This document shows, piece after piece, positions 11,876 to 22,329 of a DNA stretch of 64,000 nucleotides (position 1 is the stretch's first letter; every line of letters starts with the position of its first letter). Source of the DNA: Cherax quadricarinatus (Eukaryota; Arthropoda; Malacostraca; Decapoda; Parastacidae). The position numbers were made by a program, and so were the translations under genes. The notes under the pieces are model-generated. The model was given only the letters and a program-made list of their open reading frames with translations, was not told where the DNA came from and did no database searches. Location: the NCBI RefSeq assembly GCF_038502225.1, contig NC_091341.1:6599535-6663534 (forward strand). Direction: 5' to 3'.

Positions 11876-13339
11876 ATACTTTACCACTCGATTACTTCGT
11901 GAAGCAGAAGCCTGTCTCACACATCTAAACAAATTAGGAACACGGAACAGTGTCATAGAATAACAATAGACATAAAGTACACAGAATAATGCGGTGTTTG
12001 TTAAAACCAAAACACCATACATAAAGACAATAAAACAATACATACTTGCCAAATGAAAGTAGTTTCTTCACCCGATGACTGCATTAGTTGCAGTCTTGTT
12101 GTTGTTATTAATGTAGGACGTTTAAAGGGCCACCACAGCCATCGTCATATTGTGTACTTCGCATGAGTCCGTGAATTTTTTTTTCTAAATTTGGTAGGGA
12201 ATGGGAAAAGAAACAAGGTGTCCTCTGGAAACAAATATCAGAGAGTGGACAAGAGCATCATTCACTTCACTACTGGTACTACACTTGTCCGCACAACGAA
12301 GTGCTCTCTTCTGCTGAAATATTCTCTGGCGATATCGTGACAGTGTCAGCATCAGTTTCGAGAACTAAATCACAAAATATTAGCATAACAGAAGTGTTAA
12401 TTGAGAGGAAGCACTCTGAAAATCCTGTCAAGCTGAATACACTGTGGCATTTTCAATAAATAGAGATGGAATTATTATATGAAATCATTCTTCTCTGAGT
12501 GGAAATCATGGCATAAAAGCATCACTAATTAAGTAATAATGAAATCAGAAATTCTTTTTCATTTGCTTTACGTGATGTGATGTCACTCAAGTTTAGCTGA
12601 AGATCCTCGGCTATTCTGAAGCTGTTTGAGGGTACTGGTCGAGAGGCTTATTGCAATGATCATCTATTTGTTCTTTTCATTTTGAGAGTAACTTGTAGCT
12701 TTTCTTCAGAAACGTGGATGAGACATTTTAGCTTCTCAGAAGTAGCACTCACTGGTAAATAATGTTTAAAGTCAAAATTATCATAATCACTTACAGGAAA
12801 ACTTGTGCAGTTGAAGTGGCTGGGAATAGGTTTGTTTTAAGTTCTGTATTTTTGTACAGCATAAGCAGCCAAGAAGTTTCTTCCCACAAAGTCAGCATTG
12901 TTAGTGGAAACAATAATGTAATTTATGGATGTGATCACCTCTTTGCTGTTGTGACCGGGCATCAGACGCATTAGAATTAATCTTTGCACACTCTACAGGA
13001 CAAATATGTGAATTATACAGGAAAATTCAACAGTTTCACTTGTTCCATCATAACTGGTTTAGCTGGGTAACCACTGCTTCCTAGTTGAGACCTCAAGCTA
13101 CAGCATACATGTTTTACTAATGCTGAACAATGATGAAAAAAAATAGTCACGATATCATCAGACCTCAAACCTTTTCTGCTCTTTCACGATTTGTAAAGGT
13201 CAATAGCATAGCAAATTTCGTTTTCATGTCTGAAATCAAACATCTGTAAAATAAATCTATAATCCATGTTAACCTATTTGTGTCATTCAGTGCAAGTCAT
13301 GTTGGAGGCTTAAACCTCTGAAACTGTTAAAATCATAAC
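11876..13339. other. no recognisable gene
   Basis: This is one of the longest stretches without a recognised repeat, so it may be unique DNA. No splice-supported exon or conserved domain could be argued from the frames present. Confidence 0.45.
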
Positions 13340-13492
13340 CATCCTTATTATGGGGGTGGATCGGTAAGCTAGCGGAAGGCCTCCGTCAGACGACCGAAAT
13401 CTCCTACGGCGGGTTATCATATGACTAAGACCCACGTTAAGAAACACTTGTCCTGTTTGCTGACAAATCTTACCTAACCTAACCTTCGTCAG
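13340..13492 (+). repeat. short element T with telomere-type tail, copy 1
   Basis: GGGGTGGATCGGTAAGCTAG is followed by GGAAGGCCTCCGTCAGACGA, GACTAAGACCCACG and AACACTTGTCCTGTTTGCTG, ending TTACCTAACCTAACC. The same order occurs at 20946 and (inverted) at 25118. The tail is two units of the CCTAA motif. No protein or tRNA-like box is visible. Confidence 0.8.
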
Positions 13493-13974
13493 ATGAAAGC
13501 CAGACAGATGCACTTACATGTCTTCTCAACCGTCTATAAAGTTGGCTTAATATAAGCCCTGTGATTTTCCCTGCATTGTAACGTCTCATTTTTGATGCAG
13601 TCTCTTCAGAACTTAAGTCTACTGAAAAACTATCAGTAGTTCATTTTTTTGAGGGGATTGACAAACTTATTTTTTCATTATAAGTTTCGATGACCTCATT
13701 ATTAAGTGCCACAACTATGTTATGAAGATTGTTTATAAGGTCTATAATATTACTTGACATGTGACCTGACAAATTTGACAAATATTCCCTCGCTCAATAA
13801 GTAGTGTCATATGTGAGGTCACATGTCACATCAAATGTCGCCTTTATAATCCTTCAGTTGTCTTATTATTTTTACGCTTCCTTCATAATGTGAGAAATCT
13901 CGAAAGCACTTGGATTATTATTACTATTTCCCACAGTGATTGTATTGCATAATGCCTGTTTCCATTTATATTGC

Positions 13975-13981
<7 letters not shown>
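13493..13981. other. no recognisable gene
   Basis: AT-rich spacer without a supported feature. Confidence 0.5.

Positions 13982-14061
<80 letters not shown>
13982..14061. repeat. (TA)n tract
   Basis: About 40 units, abutting the 3' end of the inverted RTE tail. Confidence 0.97.
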
Positions 14062-14064
<3 letters not shown>

Positions 14065-14263
14065 ACACTGGCCGATTCCCACCAAGGCAGGGTGGCCCGA
14101 AAAAAGAAAAACTTTCACCATCATTCACTCCATCACTGTCTTGCCAGAAGGGTGCTTTACACTACAGTTTTTAAACTGCAACATTAACACCCCTCCTTCA
14201 GAGTGCAGGCACTGTACTTCCCAACTCCAGGACTCAAGTCCGGCCTGCCGAACTTGAGTCCTG

Positions 14264-14266
<3 letters not shown>
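14062..14266 (-). mobile_element. RTE-like LINE 3' end, inverted fragment
   Basis: The reverse complement matches the 3' UTR of the RTE copies: GGAGGGGTGTTAATGTTGCA, then CACCCTTCTGGC, GGGCCACCCTGCCTTGG and GGAATCGGCCAGTGTG. The last motif abuts the (TA)n tract at 14061. The inner end (14227-14265) contains two opposed copies of CCAGGACTCAAGT, making a small palindrome. Confidence 0.88.
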
Positions 14267-14341
<75 letters not shown>

Positions 14342-14361
14342 CAGGACTCAAGTTCGGCAGG
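14244..14361. repeat. (TA)n tract inside a 22-bp perfect inverted repeat
   Basis: CCTGCCGAACTTGAGTCCTG (14244-14263, arm to 14265) is mirrored at 14340-14361. The interval is almost entirely (TA)n (14267-14337). The arm sequence is the RTE 3' UTR motif also present at about 15117 and 18755. Confidence 0.9.
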
Positions 14362-15304
14362 TGGGGTATGCAGAAGAAGAAAATTAAAAGCGAATACAGG
14401 AAAGAGTAAGGTTATGAGGATAACAAAAATATTAGGTGATGAAAGATTGGATATCAGATTGGAGGGAGAGAGTATGGAGGAGGTGAATGTATTCAGATAT
14501 TTGGGAGTGGACGTGTCAGCGGATGGGTCTATGAAAGATGAGGTGAATCATAGAATTGATGAGGGGAAAAGGGTGAGTGGTGCACTTAGGAGTCTGTGGA
14601 GACAAAGAACTTCGTCCTTGGAGGCAAAGAGGGGAATGTATGAGAGTATAGTTTTACCAACGCTCTTATATGGGTGTGAAGCATGGGTGATGAATGTTGC
14701 AGCGAGGAGAAGGCTGGAGGCAGTGGAGATGTCATGTCTGAGGGCAATGTGTGGTGTGAATATAATGCAGAGAATTCGTAGTTTGGAAGTTAGGAGGAGG
14801 TGCGGGATTACCAAAACTGTTGTCCAGAGGGCTGAGGAAGGGTTGTTGAGGTGGTTCGGACATGTAGAGAGAATGGAGTGAAACAGAATGACTTCAAGAG
14901 TGTATCAGTCTGTAGTGGAAGGAAGGCGGGGTAGTGGTCGGCCTAGGATAGGTTGGAGGGAGGGGGTAAAGGAGGTTTTGTGTGCGAGGGGCTTGGACTT
15001 CCAGCAGGCATGCTTGAGCTTGTTTGATAGGAGTGAATGGAGACAAATGGTTTTTAATACTTGACGTGCTGTTGGAGTGTGAACAAAGTAACATTTATGA
15101 AGGGGTTCAGGGAAACCGGCAGGCCGGACTTGAGTCCTGGAGATGGGAAGTACAGTGCCTGCACTCTGAAGGAGGGGTGTTAATGTTACAGTTTAAAAAC
15201 TGTAGTGTAAAGCACCCTTCTGGCTATACAGTAATGGAGTGAATGATGGTGGAAGTTTTTCTTTTTCGGGCCACCCTGCCTTGGTGGGAATCGGCCAGTG
15301 TGCT

Positions 15305-15306
<2 letters not shown>
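14362..15306 (+). mobile_element. RTE-like LINE, 5'-truncated copy
   Basis: It begins within the RT thumb and is almost identical to 18003-18950 of the adjacent full copy. The frame at 14414-14881 reads NVFRYLGVDVSADGSMKDEV, TLLYGCEAWVMNVAARRRLE, LRAMCGVN and LLRWFGHVERME, then a TGA (an Arg codon in the longer copy, ..MERNRM). Beyond the stop the frame continues SRVYQSVVEGRRG. The 3' UTR ends GGCCAGTGTG followed by a (TA)n tract. Confidence 0.9.

Positions 15307-15362
<56 letters not shown>
15307..15362. repeat. (TA)n tract between two head-to-tail RTE copies
   Basis: About 26 units directly join the 3' end of the truncated copy to the 5' UTR of the next RTE element. Confidence 0.95.
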
Positions 15363-15363
<1 letters not shown>

Positions 15364-15744
15364 TATTATATGTAGTAGGTTGGTAGACAGCAACCACCCA
15401 GGGAAGTACTACCGTCCTGCCAGATGACTGTGAAACAGAAACCTGTAACTGTTTTGCATGATGGTAGGATTGCTGGTGTCTTTTTCTGTCTCATAAACAC
15501 GCTAGATAACAGGGATATCTTGCTACTCCAACTTACACTTTGGTCACACTTCACAGACATGCACATGCATATATATATACATACATCTAGGTTTTTCTCC
15601 TTTTTCTACATAGCTCTTGTTCTTCTTTATTTATCCTATTGTCCATGAGGAAGTGGAAAAGAATCTTTCCTCCGTAAGCCATGCGTGTCGTATGAGGCGA
15701 CTAAAATGCCGGGAGCAATGGGCTAGTAACCCCTTCTCCTGTAG

Positions 15745-16965
15745 ACATTTACTAAAAAAGAGAAGAAGAAAAACTTTATAAAACTGGGATGCTTGAATGT
15801 GTGTGGATGTAGTGCAGATGACAAGAAACAGATGATTGCTGATGTTATGAATGAAAAGAAGTTGGATGTCCTGACCCTAAGCGAAACAAAGCTGAAGGGG
15901 GTAGGGGAGTTTCGGTGGGGGGAAATAAATGGGATTAAATCTGGAGTATCTGAGAGAGTTAGAGCAAAGGAAGGGGTAGCAGTAATGTTGAATGATCAGT
16001 TATGGAAGGAGAAAAGAGAATATGAATGTGTAAATGCAAGAATTATGAGGAGTAAAGTAAAGGTTGGATGCGAGAAATGGGTCATAATAAGCGTGTATGC
16101 ACCTGGAGAAGAGAGGAATGCAGAGGAGAGAGAGAGATTTTGGGAGATGTTAAGTGAATGTATAGGAGCCTTTGAACCAAGTGAGAGAGTAATTGTGGTA
16201 GGGGACCTGAATGCTAAAGTAGGAAAAACTTTTAGAGAGGGTGTGGTAGGTAAGTTTGGGGTGCCAGGTGTAAATGATAATGGGAGCCCTTTGATTGAAC
16301 TTTGTATAGAAAGGGGTTTAGTTATAGGTAATACATATTTTATGAAAAAGAGGATAAATAAGTATACAAGATATGATGTAGGGCGAAATGACAGTAGTTT
16401 GTTGGATTATGTATTGGTAGATAAAAGACTGTTAAGTAGACTTCAGGATGTACATGTTTATAGAGGGGCCACAGATATATCAGATCACTTTCTAGTTGTA
16501 GCTACACTGAGAGTAAAAGGTAGATGGGATACAAGGAGAATAGAAGCATCAGGGAAGAGAGAGGTGAAGGTTTATAAACTAAAAGAGGAGGCAGTTAGGG
16601 AAAGATATAAACAGCTATTGGAGGATAGATGGGCTAATGAGAGCATAGGCAATGGGGTCGAAGAGGTATGGGGTAGGTTTAAAAATGTAGTGTTAGAGTG
16701 TTCAGCAGAAGTTTGTGGTTACAGGAAAGTGGGTGCGGGAGGGAAGAGGAGCGATTGGTGGAATGATGATGTAAAGAGAGTAGTAAGGGAGAAAAAGTTA
16801 GCATATGAGAAGTTTTTACAAAGTAGAAGTGATGCAAGGAGGGAAGAGTATATGGAGAAAAAGAGAGAGGTTAAGAGAGTGGTGAAGCAATGTAAAAAGA
16901 GAGCAAATGAGAGAGTGGGTGAGATGTTATCAACAAATTTTGTTGAAAATAAGAAAAAGTTTTGA
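15745..16965 (+). pseudogene. RTE endonuclease and linker
   Basis: No ATG opens this frame. Its homology starts at LGCLNVCGC (about 15784), and the frame is open back to 15745. The endonuclease residues are all present: LSETKLKG (Glu), VYAPGEER, VVGDLNAKVG (GDxN), LDYVLVDKRL and ISDHFLVVATLRV (SDH). A basic linker follows (DWWNDDVKRVVREKKLAYEK). The frame ends at TGA 16963 where TTTTGAGTGAG appears to have lost one G from a TTT-TGG-AGT (Phe-Trp-Ser) context; the next frame continues SEINKLRKPREQMD. The inferred role is target nicking. Confidence 0.9.
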
Positions 16966-17939
16966 GTGAGATTAACAAGTTAAGGAAGCCTAGAGAACAA
17001 ATGGATTTGTCAGTTAAAAATAGGAGAGGAGAGTTATTAAATGGAGAGTTAGAGGTATTGGGAAGATGGAGGGAATATTTTGAGGAATTGTTAAATGTTG
17101 ATGAAGATAGGGAAGCTGTGATTTCGTGTATAGGGCAAGGAGGAATAACATCTTGTAGGAGTGAGGAAGAGCCAGTTGTGAGTGTGGGGGAAGTTCGTGA
17201 GGCAGTAGGTAAAATGAAAGGGGGTAAGGCAGCCGGGATTGATGGGATAAAGATAGAAATGTTTAAAGCAGGTGGGGATATAGTTTTGGAGTGGTTGGTG
17301 CAATTATTTAATAAATGTATGGAAGAGGGTAAGGTACCTAGGGATTGGCAGAGAGCATGCATAGTTCCTTTGTATAACGGCAAAGGGGACAAAAGAGAGT
17401 GCAAAAATTATAGGGGGATAAGTCTGTTGAGTATACCTGGTAAAGTGTATGGAAGAGTTATTATTGAAAGAATTAAAAGTAAGACTGAGAATAGGATAGC
17501 AGATGAACAAGGAGGCTTTAGGAAAGGTAGGGGGTGTGTGGACCAGGTGTTTACAGTGAAACATATAAGTGAACAGTATTTACATAAGGCTAAGGAGGTC
17601 TTTGTGGCATTTATGGATTTGGAAAAGGCGTATGACAGGGTGGATAGGGGGGCAATGTGGCAGATGTTGCAGGTGTATGGTGTAGGAGGTAGGTTACTGA
17701 AAGCAGTGAAGAGTTTTTACGAGGATAGTGAGGCTCAAGTTAGAGTACATAGGAATGAGGGAAATTATTTCCCAGTAAAAGTAGGCCTTAGACAAGGATG
17801 TGTGATGTCACCGTGGTTGTTTAATATATTTATAGATGGGGTTGTAAGAGAAGTAAATGCGAGGGTCTTGACAAGAGGCGTGGAGTTAAAAGATAAAGAA
17901 TCACACAAAGTGGGAGTTGTCACAGTTGCTCTTTGCTGA
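16962..17939 (+). pseudogene. RTE reverse transcriptase, N-terminal two thirds
   Basis: Continues the protein in a shifted frame: RWREYFEELLNVDE, GKMKGGKAAGIDGIKIEMFK, PRDWQRACIVPLYNGKGDK, NYRGISLLSIPGKVYGR, DEQGGFRKGRGCVDQVF, VAFMDLEKAYDRVDR (motif A, catalytic Asp) and GLRQGCVMSPWLFNIFIDGV (motif B). The frame fails a few codons before FADD (about 17905), where a one-base slip separates it from the next frame. The 21-base overlap with the following frame reflects the slip, not programmed coupling, although programmed frameshifting cannot be excluded by eye. Confidence 0.9.
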
Positions 17940-18684
17940 TGACACTGTGCTCTTGGGAGATTCTGAAGAGAAGTTGCAGAGATTGGTGGATGAATTTGGT
18001 AGGGTGTGCAAAAGAAGAAAATTAAAAGTGAATACAGGAAAGAGTAAGGTTATGAGGATAACAAAAATATTAGGTGATGAAAGATTGGATATCAGATTGG
18101 AGGGAGAGAGTATGGAGGAGGTGAATGTATTCAGATATTTGGGAGTGGACGTGTCAGCGGATGGGTCTATGAAGGATGAGGTGAATCATAGAATTGATGA
18201 GGGGAAAATTGCGAGTGGTGCACTTAGGAGTCTGTGGAGACAAAGAACTTTGTCCTTGGAGGCAAAGAGGGGAATGTATGAGAGTATAGTTTTACCAACA
18301 CTCTTATATGGGTGTGAAGCATGGGTGATGAATGTTGCAGCGAGGAGAAGGCTGGAGGCAGTGGAGATGTCATGTCTGAGGGCAATGTGTGGTGTGAATA
18401 TAATGCAGAGAATTCGTAGTTTGGAAGTTAGGAAGAGGTGTGGGATTACCAAAACTGTTGTCCAGAGGGCTGAGGAAGGGTTGTTGAGGTGGTTCGGACT
18501 TGTAGAGAGAATGGAGCGAAACAGAATGACTTCAAGAGTGTATCAATCTGTAGTGGAAGGAAGGCGGGGTAGGGGTCGGCCTAGGAAAGGTTGGAGGGAG
18601 GGGGTAAAGAAGGTTTTGTGTGCGAGGGGCTTGGACTTCCAGCAGGCGTGCGTGAGCGTGTTTGATAGGAGTGAACGGAGATGA
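17917..18684 (+). pseudogene. RTE reverse transcriptase, FADD box to C-terminus
   Basis: Starts with SQLLFADDTVLLGDSEEKLQ (motif C intact) and continues KRRKLKVNTGKSKVM, NVFRYLGVDVSADGS (motif E region), LLYGCEAWVMN, CLRAMCGVN and LRWFGLVERMERNRM, ending VFDRSERR. The C-terminal GRRGRGRPRKGWREGV stretch is typical of the group. Only the upstream one-base slip disables it. The truncated neighbour at 14362 is its closest relative in the window. Confidence 0.9.
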
Positions 18685-18951
18685 ATGGTTTTTAATACTT
18701 GACGTGCTGTTGGAGTGTGAGCAAAGTAACATTTATGAAGGGGTTCAGGGAAACCGGCAGGCCGGACTTGAGTCCTGGAGATGGGAAGTACAGTGCCTGC
18801 ACTCTGAAGGAGGGGTGTTAATGTTACAGTTTAAAAACTGTAGTGTAAAGCACCCTTCTGGCTATACAGTAATGGAGTGAATGATGGTGGAAGTTTTTCT
18901 TCTTCGGGCCACCCTGCCTTGGTGGGAATCGGCCAGTGTGATAATAAATAA

Positions 18952-18954
<3 letters not shown>

Positions 18955-19025
<71 letters not shown>
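18955..19025. repeat. (TA)n tract after R1
   Basis: Grows directly out of the ATAATAAATAAATAAATA tail of copy R1, so it probably derives from the element's tail. Confidence 0.95.
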
Positions 19026-19028
<3 letters not shown>

Positions 19029-19307
19029 CAATACCGTGACTGGAACAATACACAAATAACCCGCACTTGTAACGACGTATCGGTCCGATTTGCATCATTA
19101 AGTAGTGATGAGTGTTTGCTATGCGTATATTATTTTGTTCCTATGTACATATTTATGTACCTTGGATCTAAATCATATATCTAGGAGTAAATCTTCACAT
19201 ATTTAGTAATATATTTCACCATATATAACCTGGACTCTGTCTCTTGGGTTCAGTACTAATCAAGAATGTATGTAAAAAAAAACTGTCGAGTATTAATTTA
19301 AGTGTAT

Positions 19308-19312
<5 letters not shown>

Positions 19313-19367
<55 letters not shown>

Positions 19368-19463
19368 GAGACAGGGAGAGAGAGACAGGGAGAGAGAGAC
19401 AGAGAGAGACAGAGACAGAGACAGGGAGACAGAGAGACAGAGAGACAGAGAGACACAGACAGA
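19313..19463. repeat. (GA)n and GAGACA composite microsatellite
   Basis: A pure (GA)n run grades into GAGAGACA and GAGACAGG units. The frames across it are low-complexity artefacts. Confidence 0.95.
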
Positions 19464-20037
19464 CAGAGACTGCATACACATCCAGAGTCTTTCCTTCTAT
19501 ATGCATGACTTAATAGAGAAGATTAAGTCAAAACTGACGTGAGGAATACTAACAGATGATAACTGCGAAGGTAGGATAAATGTGGAATATATTTGTTTTA
19601 TTATTACTAATATTATTATAATTATTATTGTTACTATTATTATTAGAGTAAATAATTCTTATGTCATTGCTGTGTTTGTGTTTGGTTTATTTGTTACTGT
19701 TGTTGTACAAACGTGGGACAAACTGGGCTGTAGGTTAACACTTGACCATCTCATGAAGAATAGTAAAAAAAAAAAACATACCCACGTTGTATATAATAAA
19801 ACATATTACAAATTTATAATACCTAACAAAAATCAATGAAACATATTGATCAAAGTAACACTCAAATGGATAAGCAATGAATAGCGATATGTACAATAGA
19901 CCAGATAAGGGTTTAACGTCTAAGAATTAGCTTGGCAGGGCTGTAATGTGCCTCACTCCAGCACTCTTCACACCAACGCTGTAGTTTATTCTGGTAATTA
20001 TCGTAAGAGGTTGTTAGCGTCCTCTGCTGGCTCTGTC
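19464..20037. other. no recognisable gene; imperfect (ATT)n near 19597-19646
   Basis: AT-rich DNA with an imperfect ATT/ATC triplet run and a short A-run near 19765. Confidence 0.5.
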
Positions 20038-20210
20038 CCCTCAAGGAAGGTTCCTTGATGTTGGTGAGGGGCTCTTGATTTAGGGAATTGGATCTGTGCT
20101 CCAGTTCCCCGAATTAAGCCTGAATGCCTTCCACATCCCCCCCCCCAGGCGCTGTATAATCCTCCGGGTTTAGCGCTTCCCCTTGATTATAATAATAATA
20201 ATAATAATGC
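20038..20210 (+). repeat. SINE-like family B, nearly complete copy
   Basis: Starts CCCTCAAGGAAGGTTCCTTG, which contains the palindrome CAAGGAA/TTCCTTG. It continues with AGGGGCTCTTGATTTAGGG, CTCCAGTTCCCCGAATTAAG, a C-run, GCGCTGTATAATCCTC and GGGTTTAGCGCTTCC, and ends TTGATTATAATAATAATAAT. The (TAA)n end is taken as the 3' tail. Copies also occur at 22176, 26711, 27374 and 42234. No clear A/B boxes are visible. Confidence 0.85.
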
Positions 20211-20945
20211 TGGCTCTGTACACTTGTTATACCCACACTGCCTCCTCCTCTTGGGGAGTCTCCTGCTTCTTTGTTTGTTACTTCGTGTTTGTGCATGAAT
20301 ATAAAATGAATTTCTAGCTACTGGGTGAAGAGTATGGTAATAATTTTTTTGTCGTGAGGGCTCGTTGATGGATCTGGAGAATAAACACACACGTTGGATG
20401 TCTTAGTAGCGTATATTAAGATAAGGGAGAGAGCACTCAGAGAATTGACGCCTGACCTGTCTACTCTGGTATATCCCGTCTCCAAGTGAAGGCAGTGCCC
20501 GAGGACACGCTTTCAAAGGTTGACTCGTAACGTCACAGCTAGCAGGGCAGCTGTGAGTCACGTATCGGTTACTGGTGTGAGGCACAAGTACTACTGACAC
20601 TACTGATAACTGATACTACTGATATTTTAAGAAGTTATAATTTGGAAAGTAAAAAAAAAATCGCATGTCATTATAAACTACGACAATTTTGATTGAGAAA
20701 TATCTTGCTTAAGGACGTCTGGTCTCTTCCGACATCTTTATATATTAAAACAATTTCGTAACTGTAAAAAAAAAAATAGCTCAAATGTAGGAAATCACGA
20801 TGCTGTAGAACTTTTGATCCAAGGAATTGGAGCTACTCTCTCTTCAAATCCTACTGGATGATCTACTGTTCCCCAGGGTCTGTAGGATCTGCACGGGCTC
20901 TCCTAATATATAGATACTAAATGGTTATAACTGACCGTAAATTTT
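20211..20945. other. no recognisable gene
   Basis: More GC-rich than its surroundings around 20400-20600 and free of recognised repeats, but the short frames (60-67 residues) show no domain. It is possible unique sequence. Confidence 0.45.
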
Positions 20946-21158
20946 AAAGGGGTGGACCGGTAAGCCAGAGGAAGGCCTCGGTCAGATGAACAAAAGCTCA
21001 TCATCTGACTAAGTCCCGCCTCAGGAAACACTTGTCCAGTTTCCTGACAAACCTTACCTAACCTAACCTAACCTAACCTAACCTTACTTAACCTAACCTA
21101 ACCTAACCTTACTTAACCTTACCTAACCTAACCTTACTTAACCTTACCTAACCTAACG
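20946..21158 (+). repeat. short element T with telomere-type tail, copy 2
   Basis: Same body as the copy at 13340 (GGGGTGGACCGGTAAGCCAG, GGAAGGCCTCGGTCAGATGA, AACACTTGTCCAGTTTCCTG). Its tail is about 100 bp of CCTAA pentamers mixed with CTTACTTAA variants (about 21054-21156). This is the longest stretch of arthropod telomere-like sequence here and is interstitial. Confidence 0.88.
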
Positions 21159-21181
21159 GGCTAACCACTCCTCTACATCCT

Positions 21182-21252
21182 TATAATAAAAATAATATTA
21201 ATAATAATATTAATAATATTAATAATAATATTAATAATAATATTAATAATAT
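21182..21252. repeat. (AAT/ATT)n microsatellite
   Basis: Higher-order ATAATATTAATA pattern just downstream of the telomere-like tail. Confidence 0.93.
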
Positions 21253-21520
21253 ACTATTTTTCTTTCGCTTAGTCGTCTCGTGCATTTGGCTTCCGAGTTT
21301 TCTCACTAATAACGAAGTAAACCCCCCCGAAACTCCCGTACCTGATGAACTTTAACGGATACTGGACTATATCTTCACTGCCTTAAATTAAGTTTCCCAG
21401 CTGAGGCAGCTGACACATTTCAACACTACGTTTGTAACACATCCCACGTGATGGAAATTTATAATCAAAACCAAACGCTAAACGATGAAATTAAGTCACA
21501 TGTGCAACATCTGGGTATCT

Positions 21521-21565
21521 TTATTGTAGACGTTTCGCCATCCAGTGGCTTTATCAATGCAAATT
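21521..21565 (-). ncRNA. hammerhead-like core, minus strand
   Basis: Reverse complement reads UUGAUAA, A, GCCA-loop-UGGC, then GAAACGUC. U3/A8 replace the usual C3/G8, keeping a potential pair. Cleavage would follow GUC. Stem I is poor. Confidence 0.35.
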
Positions 21566-21882
21566 CCAGGACAACTGCAACATCATGGGATCTTGATTCT
21601 AAGGACATGTACATAACCTTCACGACTACGACAACAACTACTACAACTAACCCATCTCTTTGGGTAGGACCTACTTCCACTGGGGAATCCCGCCTACCAG
21701 TGACTATGCCCTCGTCTGCTACACGTCCCATTTCCACCTGACGTTAGTACATAAGCGCCAGGCTCCTTGTTTCTGCTTCAGAATCTCCACGACTACGTTG
21801 CTCTTTGCATCTACTCCAAGGCTGAGAAACTGATTACCTCATCTTCTGTACATGGTTCTACTGTCTTCAAGTTATGTCCTGG

Positions 21883-21930
21883 AATTTGTTTTGATAAAGC
21901 CACTAGATGGCGAAACGTCTACAATAAAGA
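21883..21930 (+). ncRNA. hammerhead-like core, plus strand
   Basis: UUGAUAA (21891-21897), one unpaired A, GCCA/UGGC stem II, GAAAC, then the GUC cleavage triplet ending at 21919. UUGU upstream can pair with ACAA downstream as stem I. The core deviates at C3 and G8 (to U and A). Confidence 0.42.
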
Positions 21931-22175
21931 TACCCAGATGTTGCACATCTGTCTTAATTTCATCTTGTCGGTATTGTATACCATTTTTGTACAAACGCTA
22001 AACCCACAAAGGTCAATGTGTGATGGAAAACGACAAGGAAACAGTTTTTTTGTTTCCATTGTGTAACTTTCGTATAGAATAAGGTATCAGCACATTGCAA
22101 ATGTATCCAATTTAGTTAAATAAAAAGCCTATAATTCTGCCACTGAGGGGTGTTCTTTAAACAATTCAGTTAACA

Positions 22176-22329
22176 TTATAATCATGGGGAGCACTAAACC
22201 CGTAGGACTATACAGCGCATATAGGGAAGGGATGGAAGGCATTCAGGCTCAATTCAGGGAGCCGGAGCACAGATCCAATTCCCAGATCAAGAGCCCCTAG
22301 CCAGCATCAAGGAACCTCCCTTGAGGGGT
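22176..22329 (-). repeat. SINE-like family B copy
   Basis: Inverted relative to the copy at 20038: ATTATAATCATGGGGAGCAC, CTAAACCCGTAGGAC, GGAAGGCATTCAGGCTCAAT, ending CTTGAGGGG. Confidence 0.85.

Larger units (their letters stand above)
15363..18950 (+). mobile_element. RTE-like LINE, near full length (copy R1)
   Basis: About 3.6 kb: a 5' UTR (15363-15745) with GTAGTAGGTTGGTAGACAGC and the GACTAAAATGCCGGGAGCAA block, then endonuclease, RT, a long C-terminal region and a 3' UTR ending GGAATCGGCCAGTGTG plus (ATAA)n. The protein is broken only twice, each time by one base. The arrangement and the YGCEAW and LRWFGHVER motifs fit the RTE group; clade placement is from memory of the family. The minus-strand copy at 33.8-40.4 kb has the same boundaries. 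Confidence 0.92.
21465..21990. mobile_element. foldback element with two opposed hammerhead-like termini
   Basis: Arms at about 21488-21574 (minus) and 21869-21961 (plus) are inverted copies sharing GATAAAGCCACT, GCGAAACGTCTACAATAAAG and ATACCCAGATGTTGCACAT. A spacer of about 295 bp has (ACT/ACA)n triplets. I infer paired pseudo-LTR-like termini of a Penelope-like element; no RT or GIY-YIG frame is present. Confidence 0.55.

Noticed and set aside
17905..17939. Programmed frameshift between RTE RT frames
   Set aside because: Copy R3 retains WELTQLLFADD in one frame near this point without a slippery heptamer and pseudoknot visible; a simple one-base indel is more economical.
20403..20600. 65-residue minus-strand frame in a GC-richer patch
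   Set aside because: No domain, splice context or homologue recognised; too short to support a gene.
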